The notes under the pieces: generated by a model
The model's database searches: none
Seen by the model: only the letters and a program-made list of their open reading frames with translations
What the model was told of the DNA's origin: nothing
From: Pseudoalteromonas shioyasakiensis
GTDB lineage: Bacteria > Pseudomonadota > Gammaproteobacteria > Enterobacterales > Alteromonadaceae
Length of the DNA stretch: 64,000 nt
NCBI RefSeq assembly: GCF_024518675.1
Contig: NZ_JANIGL010000004.1
Location: 124,001 to 188,000 of the forward strand
Reading direction: 5' to 3'
Part shown: positions 27,681-37,282 of the stretch, piece after piece
How positions within the stretch are numbered: position 1 is the first letter of the stretch
Layout: every line of letters begins with the position of its first letter
Made by a program: the position numbers and the translations under genes

Positions 27681-29816
27681 TTAACTATCTTTGCTTAAGG
27701 GGAGGTGTACAGTAAATTCAACACCATCGCCTTGTGGAGCATTTACAGCGCTAACACTGCCTTTATGGTATTCACACACTAAACGCACTATGTATAAACC
27801 TAAGCCTAAATGCGGTTGTTGCTGCAGTTGCTGACTACGCACTGATACCATAGAGTCAAAAATGTGTTCAGCTAGCCCCTCGGGCAGCAACGGCCCTTTA
27901 TTACTTACCGATAACACTGCGGTATTGTCAGATTTACGAAGGGCAATGTTAATTGCCGTATTCTCTTGGCTAAACTCTAATGCATTATTAATCAGCTTAT
28001 CGAGGAGTTGGGCAATAAACTCAGGTGCACCAATAACGGGCAACGCTGTATCACAAATAGCGAGCTTAAATGTTTGTTGTGGATAGGTCAGTTGATAGCC
28101 TTGCATACAGCCTGTAATGACTTTTTGTAAATCAAAAGGCTCAGGCTCATTACTTTGAATGCTTTGCTCTAAACGTGTTGCTTCACTCATGGTGGTAATT
28201 ATTTTACCTAAACGTTCAACCCCTTCGCTGGCGCGATCAAGGTACTTTTGACTTAGCTCAGTTTGCGGCTGCATTTGTAAGTTTTCAAGTGAGCTACGTA
28301 CTACCGCAACTGGGGTTCTTAGTTCGTGGGAGAGTCGCGAAGACATGGTTTCTAAATAATTAGTGTAACCACCAAGGCGACTGACTATATTCGCAAAGCT
28401 ACGTGATAAGTCGCCGATCTCATCGTTTGAATCACTATAATTGATGCTGCCTGTTATTCGGCCTTGAGCATCAATTGCCTGCTCTGCAGTATCACGTAAG
28501 CGTCGAATTCGACTTGATATGCGCGAAGCAAAAAAGAATAAAGTCACGGTGCCAATCAGCATCACTGCTAAAATGACATTAAACAACTTCTCAAGTGATT
28601 TATTACGTAGGGTGCGGACACCGTTGGTGGTTTCTTCAGCAATTACGGCGCCAATTACTTTGTCTTTTATCCAAATAGGATAGGCCGCAGATAAAATAAC
28701 CGCTTTGTTATCGGGAGTGAGTCGCCATGATGATGCGGGTGTGCCGCTCAGTGCCTTTGCAATATGGCTGCCTTGCATTGCAGCAACATCGTGCAGGGTA
28801 TCTAAAAACTCATTTTCAGGTCGAGTGAGGACTTTATAGTAGAGCGGGTGTAAATAGCTTTTTTCAAATCGCTGCCACCAGGTGGTCGCAGGTTTATCGG
28901 TAATACCATCAGCCCATACGCCGTCAGCATGATGAATAGAACCCGACTGGGCGAGTACTCTGTGGTGGTTATCTACCACCCAAATGCGGCTACCACTGTG
29001 ACCCATGCCTTTTAAAATACGGTTTATCTCAGGTGAGGGAACCAATACTGAACCAATGTCATTAGGGTTGAGTATGTTTGAGGTTGACATTAATTGCGGC
29101 TCAACTTTATCTGCATCCCAATCTTCAATCGCAAAGCCTAGCTTATTCCCTAGCATGCTTAAGGGGAAGCGTAATTCAATATTGTAGCCTGTGGCGGTAC
29201 TGCTAAAATAACCTTGAATTTTAGTAAAAGGTACTTTGCTTGTGGCATCAAATGCATTAACCCAGCCATCTTGGCGAGCCGCGACAATATAGTGTTTAAA
29301 TTCGCCCTTTGGGGTTTTTAACATGATTTGTAAGTGATCGTTCCGGGTTAAACTTAAACTGTTCTTGGCACGATAAACTAACGACTCATCGGTAACGTTA
29401 AAAACCGCATATAAGAATGCATCATATTTACCAACCATATGCTCAAAAGACAGATCAGAAGGTTGATGATCTACTTTATTCCCTTGTAGATAGCGCTCAT
29501 CGTACTGCCACATTAAATTTTGATAGGGGTGCCAATCAGACAGCTTACCATCAAGCTGAATAGGGTTACTGAGGTTATAGGCATAAAGGTCGCGACCTTT
29601 GACAACTTGATCTAAAAAGTTACTTTGTGAGTCAAACAGAGCGGGGCGCTCATGTAACGCTGTTGCCAGAGCTCGGGTGGTGCCGACTAAGGTTTTTTCT
29701 TGCCCTTGACGTAAAAACTTTTCCATTTCCCATACATATTCATAACCCAACCAAGGCAATAAAAACAAAAAGCACGACAGTAATATAAACTTACTGCGCA
29801 AACCAAAACGCAGCAT
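27681..29816 (-). CDS. pdsS: Dedicated sortase system histidine kinase PdsS
   Basis: 711 residues from ATG 29816, which overlaps the pdsR stop by 1 bp (TAATG). TM1 at about 8-24, a large periplasmic region of some 380 residues with a carbohydrate-binding-like stretch (VFNVTDESLVYRAKNSL, GFAIEDWDADKVEPQL), TM2 near residue 415-430 and HAMP. The H box is SRLSHELRTPVAVVRSSLEN, followed by N and G boxes (LINNALEFSQ, HLGLGLYIVRLV). It matches the kinase of the proteobacterial dedicated sortase system, whose other members lie divergently at 30734-34079. Confidence 0.9.
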   Translation of the reverse strand: MLRFGLRSKFILLSCFLFLLPWLGYEYVWEMEKFLRQGQEKTLVGTTRALATALHERPALFDSQSNFLDQVVKGRDLYAYNLSNPIQLDGKLSDWHPYQNLMWQYDERYLQGNKVDHQPSDLSFEHMVGKYDAFLYAVFNVTDESLVYRAKNSLSLTRNDHLQIMLKTPKGEFKHYIVAARQDGWVNAFDATSKVPFTKIQGYFSSTATGYNIELRFPLSMLGNKLGFAIEDWDADKVEPQLMSTSNILNPNDIGSVLVPSPEINRILKGMGHSGSRIWVVDNHHRVLAQSGSIHHADGVWADGITDKPATTWWQRFEKSYLHPLYYKVLTRPENEFLDTLHDVAAMQGSHIAKALSGTPASSWRLTPDNKAVILSAAYPIWIKDKVIGAVIAEETTNGVRTLRNKSLEKLFNVILAVMLIGTVTLFFFASRISSRIRRLRDTAEQAIDAQGRITGSINYSDSNDEIGDLSRSFANIVSRLGGYTNYLETMSSRLSHELRTPVAVVRSSLENLQMQPQTELSQKYLDRASEGVERLGKIITTMSEATRLEQSIQSNEPEPFDLQKVITGCMQGYQLTYPQQTFKLAICDTALPVIGAPEFIAQLLDKLINNALEFSQENTAINIALRKSDNTAVLSVSNKGPLLPEGLAEHIFDSMVSVRSQQLQQQPHLGLGLYIVRLVCEYHKGSVSAVNAPQGDGVEFTVHLPLSKDS

Positions 29817-30505
29817 TACACCTGCTCCCAACGGTAGCCCATACCATATACGGTATCTATGCAGTCAAATTTGGTATCAAGGGCAATAAACTTTTTCCGA
29901 ATACGTTTTACATGGGAGGTGATCGTTGAATCATCAACATAAATTTTTGCATCGCTCATTAATTCATTACGGCTTTTTACATGGCCAGGACGCTGTGCCA
30001 ACGAGTGCACCATCCAAAATTCAGTCACTGTTAAATCAACTAATTGCTGCTGCCAAAACACCTGCATACGTTTAGTATCTAGGGTAAGAGGGCCGCGGTT
30101 AATTAAAGCTGTTTCGTCAGCGGGTTGCTCCAGTGCTTCCATCCGTCTAAATAAGGCTCCAATGCGCGCGGCTAAGTGTGCCATGCTGATATCTTTAGTG
30201 AGATAGTCATCTGCGCCCATACGTAGGCCACATACGGTGTCTATTTCGCTGTCTCGGGCTGTTAAAAAAATAATAGGCAATGTTTTAGAGAGTGTTCGCA
30301 GTGTCTGGCACAGTAAAAAGCCACCATCAATTTCATGACCTAAGCCAATATCAACAATGGCTAAATCGGGTAAGGCATCATTAAAAGCATGTTCAGCGCT
30401 TTGGCGGTCGCTATAGCCACAGACCTGATAGCCCTGCGCACTCAGCATTTCCATGTAGTTTTCGCGAATAGCGGTCTCATCTTCAATAATGGCGATTTTT
30501 TTCAT
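29816..30505 (-). CDS. pdsR: Dedicated sortase system response regulator PdsR
   Basis: 229-residue OmpR/PhoB-type regulator: receiver with IAIIEDETAIRENY and the phospho-Asp in LAIVDIGLGHEIDGG, Lys in LTKDISM, and a C-terminal winged helix (LTVTEFWMVHSLAQRPGHVKSRNELM, TITSHVKRIRKKF). It is coupled to pdsS and divergent from pdsO. The intervening region carries phased TTGCC repeats that could be its binding sites. Confidence 0.92.
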   Translation of the reverse strand: MKKIAIIEDETAIRENYMEMLSAQGYQVCGYSDRQSAEHAFNDALPDLAIVDIGLGHEIDGGFLLCQTLRTLSKTLPIIFLTARDSEIDTVCGLRMGADDYLTKDISMAHLAARIGALFRRMEALEQPADETALINRGPLTLDTKRMQVFWQQQLVDLTVTEFWMVHSLAQRPGHVKSRNELMSDAKIYVDDSTITSHVKRIRKKFIALDTKFDCIDTVYGMGYRWEQV

Positions 30506-30561
30506 TGTTAACCCTTTTTAACTTTCTGATTGCACTATACCTAATTTTTTTGTTTTCGCAT

Positions 30562-30640
30562 TGGCAAAAAGGCAATTGCCATTTTTTTGCCACAATTGCT
30601 CAGCAGTTTGCCCTTTTTGCTCCCCTTTGTTGCCACTTGC
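30562..30640. promoter_or_regulatory. Phased TTGCC repeats and nested palindrome in the pdsR-pdsO intergenic region
   Basis: TTGCC begins at 30576, 30587, 30608 and 30630 (steps of 11, 21 and 22 bp, i.e. whole helical turns). The reverse-strand GGCAA at 30563 and 30571 completes a nested palindrome over 30562-30592 with the central GGCAATTGCC. OmpR-family regulators bind direct repeats spaced about 11 bp, so PdsR is the natural candidate. Confidence 0.55.
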
Positions 30641-30733
30641 AGTTGTTTTAATAACACCATCCCAATTACAGCAGATGGCAACCAACGTCTTGCTGAACAG
30701 ATGACTAAACAATTAAGTACAAAGGAATAAATC

Positions 30734-31459
30734 ATGAAAAAACTTATTATCGCATGCACTATCGCCACTTTATTTATCGCTCCTAACTTTGCTCACGCAA
30801 AAACTAAGCAGGCAAAAGAAACACATAAAGAAACGCTGGTAGGCCTTAGCACAGGTGCAATTTTAGGTGGCATTGTCGGTGGGCCCGTAGGTGCATTTGT
30901 TGGCGCATTTGCTGGAGGCTTAATTGGCGATAAAGAAGTTGCCGAAAATAAAATAGCAGAACAGCAAAGAGCATTGATTGTAATGCAAGATAAAACGGAT
31001 GATTACCATCATGTACTGGCACAAAATGCTCAGTTAAGTGAGCAATTAGATCATCTCGAACAAAACAATGAACGAATGGCATTGGCGCAAATGAATAACT
31101 TAATGGCCATGACCATTCAATTTAAAACTGGTTCAAGTGAGATTGCCCCGCATTTTGCCAGCCAATTAGACCAACTAGTAAGCCTGTTACAAAGCCAACC
31201 TGAATTGCAATTAGATTTAAATGGTTTTGCCGATCAACGTGGGGATGAACTAGCAAATTTGCAATTGTCGAAACAACGCGTATCAGCAGTGCAAAGCTAT
31301 TTAATAAAACAAGGTATCAGCCATACCCGCTTAACAGCTAATGCCTTTGGCGAACAGCAAACTGTGGCTAATAGCGATAGCTTCGAAGATAACGTGTTTG
31401 ACCGTCGTGTCACGTTAACAACACGCCCAAGTAACACTTCTCAAACCGCACGTAATTAA
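30734..31459 (+). CDS. pdsO: Sortase-associated OmpA-like protein PdsO
   Basis: 241 residues: signal peptide (TLFIAPNFAHA), a glycine-zipper segment (LSTGAILGGIVGGPVGAFVG), a coiled-coil stretch (about 70-120), then an OmpA C-terminal peptidoglycan-binding domain (LDLNGFADQRGDELANLQL, LTANAFGEQ). It is encoded first in the pds structural operon and probably links the outer membrane to peptidoglycan near the sorted protein. Confidence 0.9.
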   Translation: MKKLIIACTIATLFIAPNFAHAKTKQAKETHKETLVGLSTGAILGGIVGGPVGAFVGAFAGGLIGDKEVAENKIAEQQRALIVMQDKTDDYHHVLAQNAQLSEQLDHLEQNNERMALAQMNNLMAMTIQFKTGSSEIAPHFASQLDQLVSLLQSQPELQLDLNGFADQRGDELANLQLSKQRVSAVQSYLIKQGISHTRLTANAFGEQQTVANSDSFEDNVFDRRVTLTTRPSNTSQTARN

Positions 31460-31468
31460 TAGATACCT

Positions 31469-31491
31469 GTAGGTGCATTTTGTGCGCCTAC
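31469..31491 (+). other. Intercistronic hairpin between pdsO and the sortase substrate gene
   Basis: GTAGGTGCA (31469-31477) pairs with TGCGCCTAC (31483-31491), nine pairs including one G-U, 5-nt loop. No U-tract follows, so it looks like a processing or attenuating hairpin that sets the ratio of the two products. Confidence 0.5.
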
Positions 31492-31515
31492 TTACCCATC
31501 AAGGGAGTGATTTTT

Positions 31516-33504
31516 ATGTTGAGTAAACTAAGCAAAGAGCTTACCTATGGCCATTTTACGCTGTGGGTAAGCCTTTTTTTCTTAATGCTGATCTGTATAC
31601 CCCGCGCTGTATTAGCGGCTTCACCTGGGCTAACAATGTATGATAGCCAAGGCACTGAGGTCGCTCCGGGTATTATTTTACAAAGTGATGCCAAAATGAC
31701 CGTCACGGGATTGATTAACCATGTTGTAGTGACACAACGTTACCGTAACGAAAACCCTTTTGCGGTCAATGCTCGTTATGTTTTTCCTTTACCTGATGAA
31801 AGTGCGGTACATGCCATGACCATGCGAATAGGTGAACGTGTAATCAAGGGGCAAATAGACAAAAAACAACAAGCAGAGCAGCGCTTTAAAGAGGCTAAAC
31901 AAGCCGGAAAACAAGCGGCGCTTATACGCCAACAACGCGCTAACTTATTTACTGCCAATGTGGCTAATATTAGTCCGGCACAAGAGCTGACTATAGAGTT
32001 GGAATATCAAGAAATCATAGATTATCGCAGTGGTACTTTTGCGATTCGCTTTCCTACAACCATCACCCCGCGCTACCACCCAATGAAAGGTATTTTGGCT
32101 GATAATAAGGACGTAAATACGCAAACTCTGGCTCCTACAGGGTGGCTAAGCCCAGTATTTCAGAGGCGTGAGACGCAAGAGCAAAGCGCAGGCCAGTTTA
32201 GTTTAACCATTGATATTGATGTTGGTTTAGAGCTCGTTGATATTCAATCTAAATACCATCAAGTGGCTGTTGAAAATGCTACATTTGGCCGGTATCAGGT
32301 GAAATTGAATGAAGAAAGCGGCAATGACCGTGACTTTTTACTGCAATTTAAACCATTGCAAAAAGAACAAGCGCAGGCTGCGTTTTTTACTGAACGGTTA
32401 GAAAATGGTGAGCAATATGGCTTATTAATGCTGATGCCGCCAGATGATTATTTTACTCAAACTCAACGCCTTGCACGTGAAATGGTGTTTGTGATTGATA
32501 CCTCAGGCTCCATGCATGGGCAGTCGATGGAGCAAGCCAAAAGCGCACTTTACTATGCATTATCGTTACTAAATGATGGTGACAGCTTCAACATTATTGG
32601 CTTTGACAATAAAGTGACGGTTATGAGTGAGCAACCAGTGGCCGCTAACGATTTTAACTTACGTCGTGCAGAGCGCTTTATTTATGGCCTGCAAGCTGAT
32701 GGCGGGACTGAGATAAAAGCGGCGCTGGATACTGTATTAGATGCGAAAGAACACGCAGGCTTTGTTCGCCAAGTTATCTTTCTAACCGACGGCAGTGTGA
32801 GTAATGAAGATGCTTTATTTGCAAATATTCGCACTCAGCTTGGTGATAGTCGGCTATTTACTGTGGGGATAGGCAGTGCGCCAAATAGCTATTTTATGCG
32901 CCGTGCCGCCGACGTTGGTCGTGGAACCTTTACATTTATTGGTAGCAGCCATGACGTACAGCCGAAAATGCAGCAATTATTCAATAAGCTTGCACACCCT
33001 GCCATGACTCAGTTAAGCCTGCATAGCAATAATACAGCGCTTGAGTATTGGCCTTCACCACTACCTGATTTATATTTTGCAGAGCCCATTATGGTAGCGC
33101 TTAAGTTAACTGCTGATGACACTATTTCGTTACAAGGTAGAACAGCACAAGGGCCTCTGGATATAAAGCTCAATTCGTACCAAGGCGAGAATGCCACAGG
33201 TATTAGCCGGTTGTGGGCCAGGCAAAAAATTAAGTCCTTGTTGTTATACAACGATAAGCAATTAGTTAAACAACAAGTACAAGCGTTAGCATTGGAGCAT
33301 CAATTGCTTAGCCCATTTACAGCGTTTGTTGCGATAGAGCAAGCTGCGACTAACACTCCCGCAGAGTATGAAGTACAGGTTAAAAATCAAGTACCACAAG
33401 GATTAGCAATGCGTTTACCACAAACGGATGGTCAAAGCCGCATGCATATTTTAATGGGTTGTATATTACTGCTTGGTTATAGTTTATTAAGGTTAAAGAA
33501 GTGA
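31516..33504 (+). CDS. Marine proteobacterial sortase target protein (VIT + vWA, LPQTDG tail)
   Basis: 662 residues from ATG 31516, which has AAGGGAG upstream; an in-frame GTG at 31480 lacks a ribosome site. Hydrophobic export segment, then a VIT domain (TVTGLINHVVVTQRYRNENP, FPLPDESAVHAMTM). Next is a von Willebrand A domain with the MIDAS motif DTSGS at about Asp328, and TDGSVSNED. The C-terminus is a sorting signal: LPQTDG near residues 634-639, a hydrophobic segment (ILMGCILLLGYSLL) and a basic tail RLKK. It is the expected single substrate of the sortase that follows, whose GTG overlaps its stop by 4 bp. Confidence 0.93.
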   Translation: MLSKLSKELTYGHFTLWVSLFFLMLICIPRAVLAASPGLTMYDSQGTEVAPGIILQSDAKMTVTGLINHVVVTQRYRNENPFAVNARYVFPLPDESAVHAMTMRIGERVIKGQIDKKQQAEQRFKEAKQAGKQAALIRQQRANLFTANVANISPAQELTIELEYQEIIDYRSGTFAIRFPTTITPRYHPMKGILADNKDVNTQTLAPTGWLSPVFQRRETQEQSAGQFSLTIDIDVGLELVDIQSKYHQVAVENATFGRYQVKLNEESGNDRDFLLQFKPLQKEQAQAAFFTERLENGEQYGLLMLMPPDDYFTQTQRLAREMVFVIDTSGSMHGQSMEQAKSALYYALSLLNDGDSFNIIGFDNKVTVMSEQPVAANDFNLRRAERFIYGLQADGGTEIKAALDTVLDAKEHAGFVRQVIFLTDGSVSNEDALFANIRTQLGDSRLFTVGIGSAPNSYFMRRAADVGRGTFTFIGSSHDVQPKMQQLFNKLAHPAMTQLSLHSNNTALEYWPSPLPDLYFAEPIMVALKLTADDTISLQGRTAQGPLDIKLNSYQGENATGISRLWARQKIKSLLLYNDKQLVKQQVQALALEHQLLSPFTAFVAIEQAATNTPAEYEVQVKNQVPQGLAMRLPQTDGQSRMHILMGCILLLGYSLLRLKK

Positions 33505-34079
33505 AGGCTTGGTTGGCAGGGGCATTATTAGCGTCAGGTGTAAGCTTGTTAGCACATGGTAGTTATATGCAAGCGAAAGCATGGCTTGCTCAATACCTAA
33601 TTGAGCAAGCATGGCAACAAGCATTACAAAGCCCAAATGAGCGGGTTAAACCATGGTTTTACGCCGACAGCTATGTTAGTGCTCAGCTTAGTTGGCCTAC
33701 TCAGCAGCAAACATTGACGGTTCTTGCTGGTGCTACAGGGCGAAACTTAGCTTTTGCGCCGAGCCACTTTTTACCTAGCGGTAAGCTAGGAAGCAACGCA
33801 GGAGCGCTCATCGCAGGGCATAACGATACCCACTTTGCGTTTTTAAAGAATGCGAAAGTGGGTGAAGTATTTAGTTTGCAAACACAAAATGGTCAAATTA
33901 CGCAGTACAAGGTGCGAAAAATCGAGGTTATACATCAATCCCTGCATGATTTTTTAGCACAAAGCGGTTTATATTTATTAACCTGTTATCCGTTTGACTC
34001 TTTAGCCTCAGGCACTGACTTAAGGCTATTGGTATCAGCAGATAAAGTATCGTCATCAATATCAACCACGAGTTCTTGA
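33501..34079 (+). CDS. Class GN-type sortase
   Basis: 192 residues with an N-terminal membrane anchor (LAGALLASGVSLLAHG) and the sortase catalytic residues His107 (IAGHNDTHFAFL), Cys162 (LLTCYP) and Arg175 (TDLRLL). It cleaves the sorting signal of the upstream vWA protein and transfers it to an acceptor not known for Gram-negative cells. GTG start overlapping the target stop (GTGA). Its last 94 bp are antisense to the EamA gene. Confidence 0.93.
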   Translation: MKAWLAGALLASGVSLLAHGSYMQAKAWLAQYLIEQAWQQALQSPNERVKPWFYADSYVSAQLSWPTQQQTLTVLAGATGRNLAFAPSHFLPSGKLGSNAGALIAGHNDTHFAFLKNAKVGEVFSLQTQNGQITQYKVRKIEVIHQSLHDFLAQSGLYLLTCYPFDSLASGTDLRLLVSADKVSSSISTTSS

Positions 34080-34933
34080 TGGCGTTGACTTACCATTACT
34101 CCAACGAATACCACAGCAATGCTAAGCCACTGCCCAAGAGTGAGTATTTCACCTAAAAGTATCGCTGATAAAATTAAAGTGAAAATAGGAATTAAGTTTG
34201 AATAGGCAGCGGCTGTCAGCACAGATACCTTACCAATTGCGTAGTTATACATGCCATAACCACCTAGCGTGACGCAAGAACCTAAGTATAAAATACTCAG
34301 CAAAGCGGTTAAATCGTGTTGATTTTCACTCGGTAAATCTATAAATAAAAGGAAAGGGGCAAAAAACAGGCTACCACTAAACCCTTGTAAAGCAATGAGA
34401 GTTAGAGGGGAGTAACGCGCGGCTAAGTGTTTTACCGCGACCGTATAAAACGCGGCACAGACCATTGCCATCAGTTCTAAAAAGTTACCTAACAGCGGGT
34501 TAGGCGCTTGCTCAGAAGTTGGAGAGAGTAAGGTCAGTAAAATACTGCCACCAATGCAAAAAGTAAAACCAATAACAATGGCCTTGCTTATATACTCTTT
34601 AAGCATAAAAAACGCTAAGAAAGCCACGATAATGGGTAAGCACGACACAATTACACCGGCTTGTGAGGCCGAGGTATATTCCATTGCGTGGCCTTCAAAT
34701 AAAAAATACAAACACGGCTCTGCCAGTGACATACCGAGTAGATATTTCCAGTCACCTTTATGATATTCAAAACGAATAACATAACGCCATAAACACAGTG
34801 TCAACATTAACGTTGTGAGCATACGTAAAAAAATCACCAAAGCAGGATCGTAAATGGCTATCGCATATTTTAGTGCAATAAAAGAGCTACCCCATAAAAA
34901 GGTGGCGATAATTAAACATAAACTGGCAGGCAT
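33986..34933 (-). CDS. EamA-family (DMT) transporter
   Basis: 315 residues with about ten membrane segments in two EamA repeats (LIIATFLWGSSFIALKYA... and FYTVAVKHLAARYSPLTLIALQG). The C-terminal tail is hydrophilic and acidic (VVDIDDDTLSADTNS). Substrate unknown; relatives export amino acids or metabolites. It runs into the sortase gene tail to tail with a 94-bp overlap. Confidence 0.9.
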   Translation of the reverse strand: MPASLCLIIATFLWGSSFIALKYAIAIYDPALVIFLRMLTTLMLTLCLWRYVIRFEYHKGDWKYLLGMSLAEPCLYFLFEGHAMEYTSASQAGVIVSCLPIIVAFLAFFMLKEYISKAIVIGFTFCIGGSILLTLLSPTSEQAPNPLLGNFLELMAMVCAAFYTVAVKHLAARYSPLTLIALQGFSGSLFFAPFLLFIDLPSENQHDLTALLSILYLGSCVTLGGYGMYNYAIGKVSVLTAAAYSNLIPIFTLILSAILLGEILTLGQWLSIAVVFVGVMVSQRHQELVVDIDDDTLSADTNSLKSVPEAKESNG

Positions 34934-35059
34934 GATGAGCTCTTACTTAAAATTTAGCTAAATAAAGAAAGAGGCGATCCTAGCATGAATATTTTTAACT
35001 TGTTCAAAAAGCCATAACTGGTATAAATAAATTCTTCATTTTTTTTGTAGTAAATCACG

Positions 35060-36163
35060 ATGAAAAGGGCGCAGATAGTAGTTGTAAAGCTGGGAACAAG
35101 TGTTCTCACTGGTGGCACTGATAAACTAGATAAGGCACACATGGTTGAGTTGGTTCGACAATGTAGTGAACTGAAAAAGCAAGGACACCAAGTAGTTATG
35201 GTTTCAAGTGGAGCTGTAGCCGCAGGCCGAGAGCAATTAATTAAACCCTGCGGACGCTCTGTTATCGATAAACAGATGTTAGCAGCCATTGGTCAAGGGC
35301 AGCTTATCCATATTTGGCAAAGCCTATTTGCACTGTATGGCATTAATGTCGGCCAGATGCTGTTAACTCGTGCTGATTTAGACGATCGTGATCGTTACCT
35401 TAATGCCCGAGACACCTTAACGGCGTTATTAAGCCATGATGTGGTGCCGATTATTAACGAAAATGATGCCGTTGCAACCAGTGAAATAAAAGTCGGAGAT
35501 AACGATAATTTATCCGCCTTAGTCGCCATTTTAGCCAACGCAGATAAGCTACTGTTATTAACTGATCAAGAAGGCTTATTTACCAGCGATCCGCGTACTG
35601 ATAGTAACGCTCAACTCATTGAAAAAGTTAGTCATATTGACGATGAATTACGACAACTCGCTGGTGGCAGTGGCACTAGTTTAGGCACCGGCGGAATGGC
35701 AACAAAGTTGCAAGCTGCTGATATAGCACGTCGTGCTGGAGTCGAAGTGGTTATTGCCAAAGGCGCTGGTAAAAATGTTATTTTAAATTGCATGAGTGAG
35801 CAACTACCTGGCACTCGATTTTTAAAACTAACAGCCCCTCGCGATGGTCGTAAAAAGTGGTTATTAGCTGGGCCAAAAAGTAATGGCCAAGTTGTCATTG
35901 ATGATGGCGCAACTGCAGCAATCCAGCAGCAAGGTGCTAGCTTATTAGCAAAGGGTATTCGTGTCGCAAAAGGTCAGTTTAGTCGAGGCGATTTAGTTGA
36001 CCTGGTTGATTTAAACTATCAGTTAGTAGCACGTGGGGTTGTGCGCTTTAATAGCCAAGAAGTCGATAAAATCAAAGGCTGTCACTCGAGTGAAATCGTT
36101 CGATTATTGGACTTTGATTGCGGTGCAGAAGTAATCCACCGTGATGATTTGGTACTTTTTTAG
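35060..36163 (+). CDS. proB: Glutamate 5-kinase
   Basis: 367-residue cytosolic enzyme of proline synthesis. Kinase domain: [54 protein letters not shown] and [17 protein letters not shown]-terminal PUA domain ([22 protein letters not shown]) is present, as in E. coli. No proA follows, unlike the common proBA operon, so the reductase must be encoded elsewhere. Confidence 0.96.
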   Translation: MKRAQIVVVKLGTSVLTGGTDKLDKAHMVELVRQCSELKKQGHQVVMVSSGAVAAGREQLIKPCGRSVIDKQMLAAIGQGQLIHIWQSLFALYGINVGQMLLTRADLDDRDRYLNARDTLTALLSHDVVPIINENDAVATSEIKVGDNDNLSALVAILANADKLLLLTDQEGLFTSDPRTDSNAQLIEKVSHIDDELRQLAGGSGTSLGTGGMATKLQAADIARRAGVEVVIAKGAGKNVILNCMSEQLPGTRFLKLTAPRDGRKKWLLAGPKSNGQVVIDDGATAAIQQQGASLLAKGIRVAKGQFSRGDLVDLVDLNYQLVARGVVRFNSQEVDKIKGCHSSEIVRLLDFDCGAEVIHRDDLVLF

Positions 36164-36241
36164 CATATTCGCTTAGTTATTTAGTAAAATTTAAATGCTG
36201 ACCTAAACTTAGCGTTATGTATTGTTTAGGTTGATTTTTAA

Positions 36242-37216
36242 ATGACTAACTCGTGCGGGCATGAGTGGATTGTTTCAATAACACAGCAAGAAGAAGAACC
36301 TGATTTAGATCAGGCGCTGTTATCTGCCATTACAGAGTTGCCAGATATTGAAGATTTTGCGCTGTATGTGAATAAGCACTTTGGCAAAGATATACCGCCT
36401 TTGCTGCTTAATCCAGACTCTTCATTAGAGCCTCTTGAGAGTCAAGAGGTCAACTTAATTTTACAAAAAGTGGCGAAAAACAAAATTCGCATTAGCAGCG
36501 CCTTTGGTCATTATACGAGTTATATCCCAACCTATTACTTAGGTGAAGTCATTGGCGTTTTGCTTGTTGAGTCGGAATATGAACTACCTGAAAGAAGCAT
36601 TATGCTCGCCGTACATGTGCTTAATGTTTATGCTAATCAATTGGCATTAATTCATCGCTCTCGGTTAGATCCCCTCACTGAGCTTTTAAATCGCCAAACG
36701 TTTGATAAAAAAGTCATTGAGATTATCTCAGGTGACACATTTATTACCTCTACAAGGTCGTCTTCGAAGCAGTCACATTGGTTTTTAGCCTTGCTGGATA
36801 TTGATCACTTTAAGCGGGTAAATGACAACTTTGGTCATGTTATTGGTGATGAGGTTATTTTACTCGTTGCTCGCTTGATAAAAAATAGCTTTAGAATTGA
36901 TGATTTTATATTTAGGTATGGCGGTGAAGAGTTTGCAGTGTTATTTCAAGCGAGTGATGAACATGATGCACGAAATATGCTAAACCGGGTTCGTTGTAAT
37001 GTCGCTGAATACCCGTTTCCACAAGTAAATAACTTGACTATTAGCTCTGGGTTTTTAGCGTTAAGTGAGATCGATATGGTGTCGGTATTGGTTCATAAAG
37101 CTGATCTTGCACTATACCACTCGAAAAATAATGGTCGTAACCAGGTAACCGCTTATACTGAACTGGAGATAGAACAAGAACCCGACAGTGTTGACGACGG
37201 TATTGAGCTTTTTTGA
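36242..37216 (+). CDS. GGDEF diguanylate cyclase
   Basis: 324 residues, no membrane segment. The N-terminal about 140 residues form an unassigned sensor-like region. The GGDEF domain starts near LDPLTELLNRQTFD, with DIDHFKRVNDNFGHVIGD and the active-site motif GGEEF. An RIDD inhibitory (RxxD) site lies exactly five residues before GGEEF, so the enzyme should be feedback-inhibited by c-di-GMP. The acidic C-terminal tail has no further domain. Confidence 0.93.
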   Translation: MTNSCGHEWIVSITQQEEEPDLDQALLSAITELPDIEDFALYVNKHFGKDIPPLLLNPDSSLEPLESQEVNLILQKVAKNKIRISSAFGHYTSYIPTYYLGEVIGVLLVESEYELPERSIMLAVHVLNVYANQLALIHRSRLDPLTELLNRQTFDKKVIEIISGDTFITSTRSSSKQSHWFLALLDIDHFKRVNDNFGHVIGDEVILLVARLIKNSFRIDDFIFRYGGEEFAVLFQASDEHDARNMLNRVRCNVAEYPFPQVNNLTISSGFLALSEIDMVSVLVHKADLALYHSKNNGRNQVTAYTELEIEQEPDSVDDGIELF

Positions 37217-37282
37217 TGCTATTTTATTAGCTGTTATGCTAAAATCCGTGCCCTCAAATTTGTTGTTAAATAGGGTGATAAA

